From positions 1,984,001 through 2,048,000 of the forward strand of contig NZ_CP076019.1 of assembly GCF_018623055.1 (NCBI RefSeq): a stretch of DNA of 64,000 nt, given 5' to 3'. Position 1 is the stretch's first letter, and every line of letters begins with the position of its first letter. Of the stretch, positions 41,765 through 50,024 are shown one piece after another. The notes below the pieces were generated by a model that saw only the letters and a program-made list of their open reading frames with translations, was not told where the DNA came from and searched no databases. Source of the DNA: Halorubrum sp. 2020YC2 (GTDB lineage Archaea; Halobacteriota; Halobacteria; Halobacteriales; Haloferacaceae). The position numbers and the translations under genes are program-made.

Positions 41765-42136
41765 TCAGTCGAGCAGGACCGCGTTGACCTGCCCGGTCTG
41801 GCCGGGACGGGAGGTGACGCGGGCGCGGCCGGCGGACGTCTCGATGATGGCGCCCTTGGTGACGATGTTCCGGCGGACGTAGTTGACGTTCGCGGGGTTG
41901 TCGACGACGTTCTCGATCTCCGCCTCGCTCACGTCGCCGTCGGCGGCGACCTGCGCGACGTTCGTCGAGAGCGCGCGGACCTTCTGGTCCGTGCCGCGGG
42001 CGTCGATGTACTGGAGCCGGGTCTCGCCCACCGTCGTCTCGGCGGGCTCGCGGCCGAGCTGGTGGCGCTTCTTGTTCGAGGCGTGCTTGAGTCGGCCGCC
42101 GGTCCGCTTGCGTGTGGAGCGTCCCTGGTCTTTCAT
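41765..42136 (-). CDS. rps8e: 30S ribosomal protein S8e
   Basis: A 123-residue archaeal ribosomal protein: the N-terminus MKDQGRSTRKRTGGRLKHAS and the end NIVTKGAIIETSAGRARVTS are standard for S8e. Full length. It stands alone, as it often does in archaea, between rnhB and the TrkA-type channel gene. Confidence 0.95.
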   Translation of the reverse strand: MKDQGRSTRKRTGGRLKHASNKKRHQLGREPAETTVGETRLQYIDARGTDQKVRALSTNVAQVAADGDVSEAEIENVVDNPANVNYVRRNIVTKGAIIETSAGRARVTSRPGQTGQVNAVLLD

Positions 42137-42222
42137 ACGGTTACGAACAGCCAGCGAATACTTGAACCGTTCGACTCGTCCCGGGAACGGCGGCGGGAGC
42201 GGGACCAGCGCCGCGAGCCGGT

Positions 42223-43857
42223 TCAGGCGAACGCGCGCTCGAACGCGCGGACCCCCTCATCGGTGCCGGCGACGACGAGTTCGTCGCCGCGCTCGATCCG
42301 CGTCCCCGGCCCCACGTCGGTGACGAGCTCGTCGTCGCGCTCGATCGCGATGACGGTACAGCCGGTGGTCTCGCGCACGGCCGCCTCCCCGATCGTCCGG
42401 CCGATCAGGGCCGGCGTCTCGCTCCTGACGACTTCGACGTGCGTGTCGAGCGAGAGCACGTCTCGGTCCGTCAGCACGGCCGACGCGGACATCCGGCCCG
42501 TCACCGTCGAGAGGGAGAGGACGTAGTCGGCACCGGCCCGGTGCATCTTCGGCACGCTCTCGGGGTCCGCGACCCGCGCGAGCAGTTCGACGTTCGGCGC
42601 CAGGTCCCGCGCGACGAGCGTCGCGAACTCGGCGGTGGTGTCGTCGGGGAGCGCGAGGACGACGGTCCGCGCGTCCGCGACGCCGGCCTCCCGCAGCGTC
42701 TCCGGGTCCGTCGCGTCGCCGACCACGTCGATCGCCTCGCCACCGTCGCGGTCGACGACCGTCACCGGGAGCCCGGCTTCCCTGAGCGCGTTCACGATGG
42801 TCTTTCCGACCTGTCCGTGGCCGATGACGACCGTCTCGCCCGCGCCGAACCGCCGTGCCGCCGAGTTGGTCAGGTCGACGAGCCGCTCCACCTGCCCCTC
42901 GGTCCCCGAGACGAGGAGGACCGTCCCCGCAGACAGCGTCGCGTCCGGCGGCGGGGCCGCCTCGAACGCCCCGTTGAACCACGCTCCGATCACGTCCACG
43001 CCGGTGCGCTCGCCGATCCCGCTCCCGGCGAGCGTCGACCCGGCGAGGCCGCTGCCGTGGTGGATCGACACCTCCGCGATCCGTAGCGAGTCCCCGATGG
43101 CGACCGCCTCGTCGAGGTCGGTGCGGACCGCGGTCGTCACCTTCGAGGCGAGGCTCTCCCCGAGCAGCGACCGGGGAGAGAGTACCTCGTCCGCGCCGGC
43201 GAGGCGGTGGTAGCGCTCGCGGGACGGGTCCTCGACGACGCTTATCGCGCGGACGTCCGTCGAGAGCTCCTTCGCGGCGAGCACGATGCTCGCGTCCACC
43301 CGGTCTGAAACGTCGGTGACGAGCGCCCGGGCCGCGCCGAGGCGGGCGCTCTCGAGCCCGGCGGTCGTCTGCGGGTCGGCCTGAACGACCGTGTGACCCG
43401 CCTCGTACAGCGCCAGCGCCCGGTCCGGGTCTGGTTCGACGACCACGTACGGGACCGCCTCCGAGTCGAACTCGTTTAACAGCGCGTCGGAGCGCGTGGT
43501 GTCGGAGGCGACCACGACGTGTCCCTCCGCGTCGCCCTCCAGCGAGCGGGGGACGGTCGTCGAGAACGCGGACTCGAGGAGCGGGGTCGCGACGACGGGG
43601 AGCGCGCCGAAGAGCAGCGCCATCCCGACGAGGTCCATCACGGCGATGTACGCGTTCATCTCCTGACTCTCCCACGGCGCATCGCCGCCGAACCCGGTGG
43701 TGGAGAACATCTCGACCGCGAACCGGAGCGACTCGATCAGGGTGCGCGGGTCGTTCTCGTACACGCGCATCCCCCACTGATACGTGACAGCGGTGAACGC
43801 TATCATCCCTCCGAGAAAGGCGGCGTACAACACGACCCGCCGCTTCCACGTGTCCAT
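42223..43857 (-). CDS. Potassium-channel-like protein with two TrkA (RCK) modules
   Basis: A 544-residue membrane protein. Residues 8-105 form a two-helix pore with a selectivity-filter-like loop FSTTGFGGDAPW. The first RCK/TrkA-N domain (about 115-240) has VVVASDTTRSDALLNEF, followed by a TrkA-C domain. The second (about 330-450) has a clear Rossmann loop VVIGHGQVGKTIVNAL, followed by another TrkA-C (ALIGRTIGEAAVRE). Such proteins gate K+ flux in response to NAD(H) or nucleotides. Potassium handling is central to salt-in halophiles. Confidence 0.87.
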   Translation of the reverse strand: MDTWKRRVVLYAAFLGGMIAFTAVTYQWGMRVYENDPRTLIESLRFAVEMFSTTGFGGDAPWESQEMNAYIAVMDLVGMALLFGALPVVATPLLESAFSTTVPRSLEGDAEGHVVVASDTTRSDALLNEFDSEAVPYVVVEPDPDRALALYEAGHTVVQADPQTTAGLESARLGAARALVTDVSDRVDASIVLAAKELSTDVRAISVVEDPSRERYHRLAGADEVLSPRSLLGESLASKVTTAVRTDLDEAVAIGDSLRIAEVSIHHGSGLAGSTLAGSGIGERTGVDVIGAWFNGAFEAAPPPDATLSAGTVLLVSGTEGQVERLVDLTNSAARRFGAGETVVIGHGQVGKTIVNALREAGLPVTVVDRDGGEAIDVVGDATDPETLREAGVADARTVVLALPDDTTAEFATLVARDLAPNVELLARVADPESVPKMHRAGADYVLSLSTVTGRMSASAVLTDRDVLSLDTHVEVVRSETPALIGRTIGEAAVRETTGCTVIAIERDDELVTDVGPGTRIERGDELVVAGTDEGVRAFERAFA

Positions 43858-44026
43858 CGAGCCGCGATACGCCGTGGCGGTACAAAAACGGGCGGACTCG
43901 CGCGGTTCGACTGCCGCGTCCTCGGTCCGTTCCCCGCCGTCCCGTCGCCCGCCTGGCGGCCGGTCGGACCGACCCCGAGTCAGGCGAAATTCGATGCTTT
44001 AAGTTTCGGGGGCCGAACCGTCGCGT

Positions 44027-44425
44027 ATGGTGCGGGACCCGTCGCGAGACCCGGAGCCGCCGTCGGTCGACGAGGTGCTCGACGCGCTGGCCGACGACGC
44101 GGCCCGTCGGATCGTCGCGGCGCTCACCGAGCCGAAGACCGCGAGCGAGCTCTCCGAGGAGTGCGACATACCCCTGTCGACGACCTACCGGAAGCTGGAG
44201 AAGCTCACCGACGCCTCCCTGCTGTCGGAGTCGACCGACATCCGGCGGGACGGGCAGCACACGACGCGGTACTCGGTGTCGTTCGACGCCGTCACCGTCT
44301 CCGTCGACGACGGGGGCGAGGACGGCGCGGACCGGCGGGAGTTCGGCGTGGAGTTCTCCCGTCCGGAGCGGACCCGAGACGAGCGACTGGCCGACCTGTG
44401 GTCGGAGCTACGAGAGGAAACATGA
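44027..44425 (+). CDS. Winged-helix regulator paired with DUF7521 gene (third copy)
   Basis: A 132-residue winged-helix protein: SVDEVLDALADDAARRIVAA, HTH in ELSEECDIPLSTTYRKLEKL, and the tail RLADLWSELREET matching the paralogue at 12277. Its last four bases overlap the next gene (ATGA). TATA-like aagtttcggg is near 43997-44007. High GC, unlike the copy at 12277, so this one looks native. Confidence 0.83.
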   Translation: MVRDPSRDPEPPSVDEVLDALADDAARRIVAALTEPKTASELSEECDIPLSTTYRKLEKLTDASLLSESTDIRRDGQHTTRYSVSFDAVTVSVDDGGEDGADRREFGVEFSRPERTRDERLADLWSELREET

Positions 44426-44700
44426 ACCCGTACATCGACCTGTCTATCATCGTCGCAAAGACCGCCATCCTGGTACTCGGTGGCAGCATTACCTACTACG
44501 CGCTCCGCGCGTACGACCGGACCGGCGACCGGTCGCTCCGGGAGTTGGGGGTCGGCTTCGGCATCGTCACCGTCGGGGCGCTCTTGGGCGGCGTCTCTCA
44601 CCAGATCATCGGCGCCGACCTCGCGGTCGGCATCGCCGTCGACGGCCTCCTCACGGCGGTCGGCTTCGGCGTCATCGTCTACTCGCTGTACCTGGAGTGA
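44422..44700 (+). CDS. DUF7521-family small membrane protein
   Basis: A 92-residue protein with three hydrophobic helices (about 7-27, 41-60, 68-90) and the loop RAYDRTGDRSLREL after helix 1. It overlaps the regulator by 4 nt. Same size and helix pattern as the products at 8594 and 12628. Function unknown. Confidence 0.78.
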   Translation: MNPYIDLSIIVAKTAILVLGGSITYYALRAYDRTGDRSLRELGVGFGIVTVGALLGGVSHQIIGADLAVGIAVDGLLTAVGFGVIVYSLYLE

Positions 44701-44808
44701 CCCTCGCGGGCCGCGGTCGACGCCCCTCGCGGGCGTCGGTCGGTCCGGTCGGGTCTCGACGCGCGACGAACGGTACCCTTTTGCGGCGCTCGGCCGTCGA
44801 TTCACGCC

Positions 44809-45510
44809 ATGAACGACGCACGCGAGGAGCTCTCCCGCCGGATCGCCGGCGAGATAACGCTGAGCGACGACCCGGGCGCGACCCTCCGGAAGTGGCGCAC
44901 CGACTTCGACGTCTCGCAGACGGAGCTGGCCGACCAGCTCGGCGTCTCCTCATCGGTCATCTCCGACTACGAGAGCGGCCGCCGCGAGAGCCCGGGGATC
45001 GGCGTCGTCCGCCGCACCGTCGAGGGGCTCCTCGACATCGACGAGCGCCGCGGCGGCGGCCGGCTCCGCCAGCACGCGCGGGTGCTCTCGGCCGGGTTCG
45101 AGAGCGATATCGTCCACGACCTCCGCGAGTACTCGACCGCGGTCCCCCTAGAGGAGCTCTACGAGGCGATGGGCGCGACGGAGGTCGTCCGCGGCGACCA
45201 CGACCATGTCAACGGCCACACCGTCATCGACTCGATCCAGGCGATCACCCGGCTCTCCAGCGAGGAGTTCTACCGGCTGTACGGCCAGTCGACGAACCGC
45301 GCGCTCGTGTTCACGCGGGTGACCCGCGGCGAGTCGCCGCTCGTCGCGCTGCGGGTCGTGAGCCCGACGCCGAACGCGGTCGTGCTCCACGGCATCGAGG
45401 ACGGCGACCTGTGGGACCACGCCGCCGACCTCGCCCGCGTCGACGGCGTGTCGCTGGCGACGTCGAACCGCGACCTCGACGAGTGCCTCGCGGACCTCCA
45501 GGCGCTGTGA
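44809..45510 (+). CDS. XRE-type HTH regulator, conserved archaeal form
   Basis: A 233-residue DNA-binding protein. Residues about 25-80 are a Cro/C1-type HTH (DFDVSQTELADQLGVSSSVI and SDYESGRRESPGI). The larger C-terminal domain (about 95-230) contains EEFYRLYGQSTNRALVFTRV and RVVSPTPNAVVLHGI, a mixed alpha/beta domain found behind XRE domains in archaea. Its ligand is unknown. Full length and in normal composition. Confidence 0.82.
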   Translation: MNDAREELSRRIAGEITLSDDPGATLRKWRTDFDVSQTELADQLGVSSSVISDYESGRRESPGIGVVRRTVEGLLDIDERRGGGRLRQHARVLSAGFESDIVHDLREYSTAVPLEELYEAMGATEVVRGDHDHVNGHTVIDSIQAITRLSSEEFYRLYGQSTNRALVFTRVTRGESPLVALRVVSPTPNAVVLHGIEDGDLWDHAADLARVDGVSLATSNRDLDECLADLQAL

Positions 45511-45599
45511 GGTCGGCGGCGGCGCGCTGACCCCCGCGCCGGAACCGCGCCGCCGACCGAACCGCGGACCTGAAACCCCGGGCGCCCGTCGGACCGCCC

Positions 45600-46145
45600 A
45601 TGAGCGAGGATTACGCCGAGCGCCTCCGCGCGAACCGCCGGGAGAAAGACGAGTTCTTCGCCGAGCACCAGCAGTCGCCAATTCCGCCGGAGCAGCGCGA
45701 CGAGTTCGACGGGCTGGACTACTTCCCGCCGAACCCCGACTACCGCGTCGAGGCGACCGTGGCCGTCCACGACGACCCCGACCCCGTCGAGATGGAGACG
45801 ACCGCGAGCAACCCGGTGCGGTACCTCCGGATCGTCACCTTCGCGTTCGAGATAGGCGGCGAGGAGCACACGCTCGCGGGGTACAGACAGGCGGGCGACG
45901 ACGGCGCGGTCTTCGTCCCCTTCCGCGACAAGACGACGGGCCAGCAGACGTATCACAACGGCCGATACATGGAGCTGGCGCCGGAGCGGGACCTCTCCGA
46001 CGGCGACGAGGTCACGGTCGATTTCAACCTCGCGTACAGCCCCTTCTGCGCGTACAGCGAGACGTTCTCCTGCCCGCTACCGCCCGAGGAGAACTGGCTG
46101 GAGATCGCGATTCCGGCCGGCGAGCGGACGCCTGATCTCGACTGA
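45600..46145 (+). CDS. DUF1684-family protein
   Basis: A 181-residue soluble protein with the DUF1684 pattern: RREKDEFFAEHQQSPIPPEQ, GLDYFPPNPDYRVEA, VFVPFRDKTTGQQTYHNGRY and the Asn/Cys-rich end DFNLAYSPFCAYSETFSCPL, followed by PPEENWLEIAIPAGE. The family is widespread and its role is unknown; several conserved acidic and His/Asn residues suggest an enzyme. It converges with dpsA. Confidence 0.85.
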   Translation: MSEDYAERLRANRREKDEFFAEHQQSPIPPEQRDEFDGLDYFPPNPDYRVEATVAVHDDPDPVEMETTASNPVRYLRIVTFAFEIGGEEHTLAGYRQAGDDGAVFVPFRDKTTGQQTYHNGRYMELAPERDLSDGDEVTVDFNLAYSPFCAYSETFSCPLPPEENWLEIAIPAGERTPDLD

Positions 46146-46154
46146 TCGGAGGTC

Positions 46155-46211
46155 GGGACCGTCGGTAGCGGCGGCTGGGTCGGAGTACGGGACCGTCGGT
46201 AGCGGCGGCTG
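46155..46211. repeat. Short direct repeat after the DUF1684 gene
   Basis: A 23-nt sequence (gggaccgtcggtagcggcgg plus ctg) occurs at 46155-46177 and again at 46189-46211, a period of 34 nt. It lies between two convergent genes and overlaps no gene. It may be a simple slippage duplication or part of a terminator region. Confidence 0.6.
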
Positions 46212-46225
46212 CGGGGCTGAACGGT

Positions 46226-46242
46226 CGAAAAAACAAAAATTC
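46226..46242 (-). terminator. T-rich terminator of dpsA
   Basis: Read on the minus strand the sequence after the dpsA stop is agaatttttgttttttcga: two T-runs about 40 nt past the stop codon. Archaeal transcription terminates in such T-rich stretches without a hairpin. Confidence 0.55.
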
Positions 46243-46281
46243 TGACTCCGGAACGTCCCGGGAAGCAGTCCGCCGGCCGGC

Positions 46282-46830
46282 TTACTCGAGCGTCTCGCTC
46301 GTGACGAGCGTGTCGTCTTCGAGGTAGTGCTCGAGGTGGTGGCCGTGCTCCTCGACGTCTTCGAGGATATCGCGGAGCTGCTCTTCGGTGTTGTAGTCGC
46401 CGAGGTTGTTGGCGAGCTGGATGTGCTCGCGGAGCTGCTCGGTGATGTCACCGAACATCTTGAGGTCGTGCTCCAGCGACGTCCGGATGTCGTAGGCGTC
46501 GGCGTCCTCGGGGGTCACCGGGGCGTGCTCCTCGTAGTTCGCGCCGCCCGAGAGCGGCACGCCGCCGAGCGCCTGCGCGCGCTCCGCGAGCACGTCGGCG
46601 CCTCCTTCGAGGTCGCCCGCGACCTCGCCGAGGTACTCGTGGATGCCGAGGAACTCGGCGCCCTCGACGAGCCAGTGGTGTTTCTTGATCTGGTGGTAGA
46701 GGACGTACGTCGCCGCGAGGTCGCTGTTGAGCGCGTCGACGAGCTGTTCGGCCTTCTCCTCGGGGACGCGGAGCGCTTCGCTCTCGTGAACGTCGCCGTA
46801 CTGCTGACGGGCCTGCTTCTGGGTGCTCAT
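46282..46830 (-). CDS. dpsA: Dps-family ferritin-like protein DpsA
   Basis: A 182-residue iron-storage and DNA-protecting protein that forms dodecamers. The ferroxidase residues are in YHQIKKHHWLVEGAEFLGIH and the helix LGEVAGDLEGGADVLAER (His, Asp and Glu ligands). The C-terminus EEHGHHLEHYLEDD is His-rich. It is full length compared with halobacterial DpsA. Upstream is a TATA-like actattaag (minus strand, about 46857-46865) 30 nt before the ATG and an A/T-rich region that may bind an iron regulator. Confidence 0.95.
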   Translation of the reverse strand: MSTQKQARQQYGDVHESEALRVPEEKAEQLVDALNSDLAATYVLYHQIKKHHWLVEGAEFLGIHEYLGEVAGDLEGGADVLAERAQALGGVPLSGGANYEEHAPVTPEDADAYDIRTSLEHDLKMFGDITEQLREHIQLANNLGDYNTEEQLRDILEDVEEHGHHLEHYLEDDTLVTSETLE

Positions 46831-46903
46831 TTCAGTTACACATACGCGCGCGACCTACTTAATAGTTCCTACTGAGAAAACTACTTTTTCGAAATTGAAA
46901 AGA
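46831..46903. promoter_or_regulatory. dpsA promoter and end of the nitrilase-family gene
   Basis: On the minus strand the order is T-run aaaaataatctttt right after the nitrilase stop, then TTTCGAAAAAGTAGTTTTCTC, then actattaag and the dpsA ATG. The aattTCGAaatt-like inverted symmetry (about 46886-46900) inside the A/T-rich block is a candidate operator. Confidence 0.4.
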
Positions 46904-47767
46904 TTATTTTTGGTCTTCGCCCACGGCGCCCACGAGGTCGCGCTGTGCGGACAGCGTCTCGCGATCGAGCGTCGCGGTCAGCGTCGCCGGTTCCCGGCCG
47001 AGTTCCGCGGCGACCGCTCCGTCGGGGCGGGCGACGAGGGAGCTGCCGGCGTACGTCGCCGCCTCCGTGGGTCGTGCGCCGCCCGCGGTCCCGGTGCGTC
47101 CGGCGCCGACGACCCACCTGACGCCGTCGAGCGCGCGGGCGCGACACAGCAGCCGCCAGTTCGCGGCGTGGTCGGCGGGCCACGCGCCGACGACGACGAG
47201 GGCGTCGACCGCGCGCTCCGCGAACCACGCGCTCTCCGCGACGAAGTTGAGGTCGTAGCAAGTCAACAGCCCGGTCGACCCCGCGGGCGTCTGAACGACG
47301 ACGCGGTCGTCGCCCGGGTCAAGCCACGCCGCCTCCTCGCCCCACAGGTGTCGTTTGCGGTAGACCGAGAACTCCCCGACCCCGTCGCTCGCCCCTGCGC
47401 CCGAGTCCTCGCCGGCGGACCGCCCCGGCGCCGGGACGTACGCGGTCGCGTTGTACGCGCTCTCGGCGTCGCGCCCGACGTAGCCCGCGATCACGGCCGC
47501 GTCCGCCGCCTCAGCGACGGATTCGAGCCGCTCCCGCGCGGCGCCCCGCGAGAGCGCGACCTCCCGGAGCCGCTCGTCGGCCGCGAACCCCGTGAGCGCG
47601 TACTCGGGGAAGACGGCGAGGTCGACGGCGGGACCTAGGTCGGCGGCCCGGTCCCGGAGCCGGTCGAGGTTCGCGTCGGCGCGGAGGTCGTCGACGGCGA
47701 CCTGCGGGACGGCGACGGTCGGATCGGCGGGGTCTCGGCGGGTCGCGTCGGCGGGTCGGTCGCTCAC
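46904..47767 (-). CDS. Carbon-nitrogen hydrolase (nitrilase superfamily)
   Basis: A 287-residue amidase-type enzyme with the Glu-Lys-Cys triad: E55 in VFPEYALTGF, Lys in FSVYRKRHLWGEE, and Cys in GLLTCYDLNFVAES. Cuts or forms C-N bonds of amides, carbamoyl compounds or omega-amidated acids; the substrate cannot be told. An acidic insertion follows AYVPAPGRS. The start is GTG at 47767; the much longer upstream frame is antisense to mutY and not used. Divergent from the PIN-like gene at 47888. Confidence 0.88.
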   Translation of the reverse strand: MSDRPADATRRDPADPTVAVPQVAVDDLRADANLDRLRDRAADLGPAVDLAVFPEYALTGFAADERLREVALSRGAARERLESVAEAADAAVIAGYVGRDAESAYNATAYVPAPGRSAGEDSGAGASDGVGEFSVYRKRHLWGEEAAWLDPGDDRVVVQTPAGSTGLLTCYDLNFVAESAWFAERAVDALVVVGAWPADHAANWRLLCRARALDGVRWVVGAGRTGTAGGARPTEAATYAGSSLVARPDGAVAAELGREPATLTATLDRETLSAQRDLVGAVGEDQK

Positions 47768-47887
47768 GCCGTCGCGTTCGGCGCGGGCGAGCAAAACGTC
47801 CGGGCTTCGGGGGTGAGGCCGCGGGCTCGATCCCGCCCCCCAGCCGCGGCCGCAAGGACGATACGGACGGGGCGCCGACCGACCGGT

Positions 47888-48544
47888 ATGACATTCGCCG
47901 ACCTGTTCGAGCGCGCGGCCGCGCTCGGCGGCGACATCGACGAGGCGGACGCCCGGCGCGCGCTCGACGACGTGCGGTCGGGATCGGCGGCGGCGGACGA
48001 CGACTCCTCCGGAGACGGCGAGGGGGCGGTCACCGATCCCCTCGATCCCAGCCCGGCCCGCGTCGTCGTCGACGCGGACGCGCTCGCGGCGGACCTCCTC
48101 GTCGGGGGCGCCGCCCGCGAGGCGCTCGACGCGCTGCGGTCGCACGGGTGGACGACGCTCGTCGCCAGCGGGCCGCTCCTCGACGACGCCGAGGCGACGA
48201 TCGCGTCGCTGTCGGACCCCGAGTTGGCGGCGGACTGGCGCGCGGCGGCCGAGGCGTGGCGCGAGCCGGTCGCGCAGCCGCCGGGCGACCACCCCGCGCT
48301 GGCGTCCGCGTACCGCGGCGGCGCGATGCAGATCGTGAGCCTCGACCCGTCGCTGACCGGGCCGGGGGCCGCGGCCGGGCTGCGCGACCGCCTGCCGGTG
48401 AGCGTCAGGGAGCCGCGCGCGTTCGCGACGGTGTTCGACCCGGCGAAGCTGTACCCGGACGCGGTCGGCGGGGAGTACCCCGGCCCCGACCGCGACCCGC
48501 GGACGATGGCGGCGGTCGACGCCGACGGGGACCAGCACGGATAA
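47888..48544 (+). CDS. PIN-like protein (DUF7384-like)
   Basis: A 218-residue haloarchaeal protein. After an acidic linker (about 38-52) residues 58-190 look like a PIN nuclease fold: VVVDADALAADLLVGGAARE with an early Asp, LVASGPLLDDAEATIASL, and HPALASAYRGGAMQIVSLD with a late Asp. The end REPRAFATVFDPAKLYPD is well defined. I recall the family as DUF7384. RNase activity is an inference from fold similarity. It precedes mutY by 24 nt, in the same operon. Confidence 0.7.
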   Translation: MTFADLFERAAALGGDIDEADARRALDDVRSGSAAADDDSSGDGEGAVTDPLDPSPARVVVDADALAADLLVGGAAREALDALRSHGWTTLVASGPLLDDAEATIASLSDPELAADWRAAAEAWREPVAQPPGDHPALASAYRGGAMQIVSLDPSLTGPGAAAGLRDRLPVSVREPRAFATVFDPAKLYPDAVGGEYPGPDRDPRTMAAVDADGDQHG

Positions 48545-48568
48545 ACCGCCGCCGGCCGGACCGGAGGT

Positions 48569-49528
48569 ATGACCGACTCGGACGGTGCCGCCGCGGGCGC
48601 GGGCGATGACGCCGAGGAGTCGCCGGAACTCCCGGCCGACCTCGACGCGGTCCGCGACGCGCTCGTCGACTGGTACGAGGCGGACCACCGGGACTACCCG
48701 TGGCGCCGCACGGAGGACCCCTACGAGGTCCTCGTCAGCGAGGTGATGAGCCAACAGACCCAGCTCGACCGGGTCGTGCCCGCGTGGGATGACTTCCTCG
48801 ACGAGTGGCCGACGACCGCCGACCTCGCCGCGGCCGACCGCGCCGACGTGGTCGCCTTCTGGTCGGACCACTCGCTCGGGTACAACAACCGCGCGAAGTA
48901 CCTCCACGAGGCGGCCGGGCAGGTCGAAGACGAGTACGGCGGGGCGTTTCCGGAGGACCCGGACGGCCTGAGCGACCTGATGGGTGTCGGGCCGTACACC
49001 GCCGACGCGGTCGCGTCGTTCGCGTTCAACAACGGCGACGCCGTCGTCGACACCAACGTGAAGCGGGTGCTGTACCGCGCGTTCGACGTCCCGGACGACG
49101 ACGACGCGTTCGAGCGGGTCGCCTCCCGGCTCATGCCGGCGGGCGAGTCGCGGGTGTGGAACAACGCGATTATGGAACTCGGCGGCGTCGCCTGCGGGAA
49201 GAAGCCCCGCTGCGACGAGGCGGGCTGCCCGTGGCGCGAGTGGTGTCACGCCTACCAGACGGGCGATTTTACGGCCCCAGACGTGCCCGAGCAGCCGAGC
49301 TTCGAGGGGAGCCGCCGGCAGTTCCGCGGGCGGATCGTTCGGCTGCTCGGTGAGCACGACGAGATGGAACTCGACGCGCTCGGCCACCGGATCCGCGTCG
49401 ACTACGCGCCGGACGGCGAACACGGCCGGGAGTGGCTCCGCGGGCTGGTCGACGACCTCGCGGAGGACGGGCTGGTCGAGGCCGAGGCGCGGAGCGACGG
49501 TGAGGTCGTCGTGTCGCTCCGTCGCTGA
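48569..49528 (+). CDS. mutY: A/G-specific adenine DNA glycosylase
   Basis: A 319-residue base-excision enzyme removing A opposite 8-oxoG. HRDYPWRRTEDPYEVLVSEV has the catalytic Glu, followed by MSQQTQLDRVV. The helix-hairpin-helix LMGVGPYTADAVASFAF leads to the catalytic Asp in AVVDTNVKRVL. The iron-sulfur cluster motif CGKKPRCDEAGCPWREWC is complete. The C-terminal part (about 230-319) is shorter than bacterial MutY and looks like a winged helix, not the usual NUDIX-like 8-oxoG reader. Confidence 0.93.
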   Translation: MTDSDGAAAGAGDDAEESPELPADLDAVRDALVDWYEADHRDYPWRRTEDPYEVLVSEVMSQQTQLDRVVPAWDDFLDEWPTTADLAAADRADVVAFWSDHSLGYNNRAKYLHEAAGQVEDEYGGAFPEDPDGLSDLMGVGPYTADAVASFAFNNGDAVVDTNVKRVLYRAFDVPDDDDAFERVASRLMPAGESRVWNNAIMELGGVACGKKPRCDEAGCPWREWCHAYQTGDFTAPDVPEQPSFEGSRRQFRGRIVRLLGEHDEMELDALGHRIRVDYAPDGEHGREWLRGLVDDLAEDGLVEAEARSDGEVVVSLRR

Positions 49529-49601
49529 GACCGCTGACGTCGGGGTCGACGCCGCCCCGAGAACCGTCACCCGTTTATTACGGGAGCCGGAAGGGAAACG
49601 T

Positions 49602-50000
49602 ATGAGCGAGACCGTCGATCCGGACCTGTACACCCGCACGAAGGCCCTGCTTGAGCCCGGCGACATCGAGCTGCTGGGCTGTATCGTCCACACGGACCTC
49701 GACGGGCAGCAGGACTTGGAGATGCACGAGCTGACGGTCGACGCCAACGAGGTCATCGCGGACCACGCGGGGAAAGGCGAGACGTACATCGAGGCGGGCA
49801 ACGACGACACGGACTTCTCGTCGAACCAGTTCCAGGGGCTGACGCTCGACGGCGAGGAGTTCGTCTGGGAGTGCCAGCAGCTGCTCCGCGACGGCGCCTT
49901 CGACATCGTGTTCTACTACGAGGCGACCGTCGACCAGGAGTCGCTCGCGGCCGACCTGGAGGCGCTCGACAACGTCGACCGCGTGACGCAGGTCCCCTGA
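49602..50000 (+). CDS. DUF5778-like haloarchaeal protein
   Basis: A 132-residue acidic protein: DLYTRTKALLEPGDIELLGC, VIADHAGKGETYIEAG, SNQFQGLTLDGEEFVWECQQ and the end YYEATVDQESLAADLEAL. I recall it as DUF5778, of unknown function and restricted to haloarchaea. ATG at 49602, about 25 nt after a TATA-like cgtttattacg (49572-49582), so the transcript is probably leaderless. Confidence 0.75.
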   Translation: MSETVDPDLYTRTKALLEPGDIELLGCIVHTDLDGQQDLEMHELTVDANEVIADHAGKGETYIEAGNDDTDFSSNQFQGLTLDGEEFVWECQQLLRDGAFDIVFYYEATVDQESLAADLEALDNVDRVTQVP

Positions 50001-50024
50001 TCGGGAGACGGGCTTCGCACTTCC

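Noticed and set aside
42257-44260. A 667-codon minus-strand frame overlapping the TrkA-type channel gene
   Set aside because: Low-complexity Arg-rich translation in another frame of the channel gene; the channel protein itself is well supported.
46904-49906. A 1000-codon minus-strand frame across mutY and the PIN-like gene
   Set aside because: Only the last 287 codons encode a recognisable protein (nitrilase family). The rest is antisense to well-supported genes in very GC-rich DNA, where stop codons are rare.
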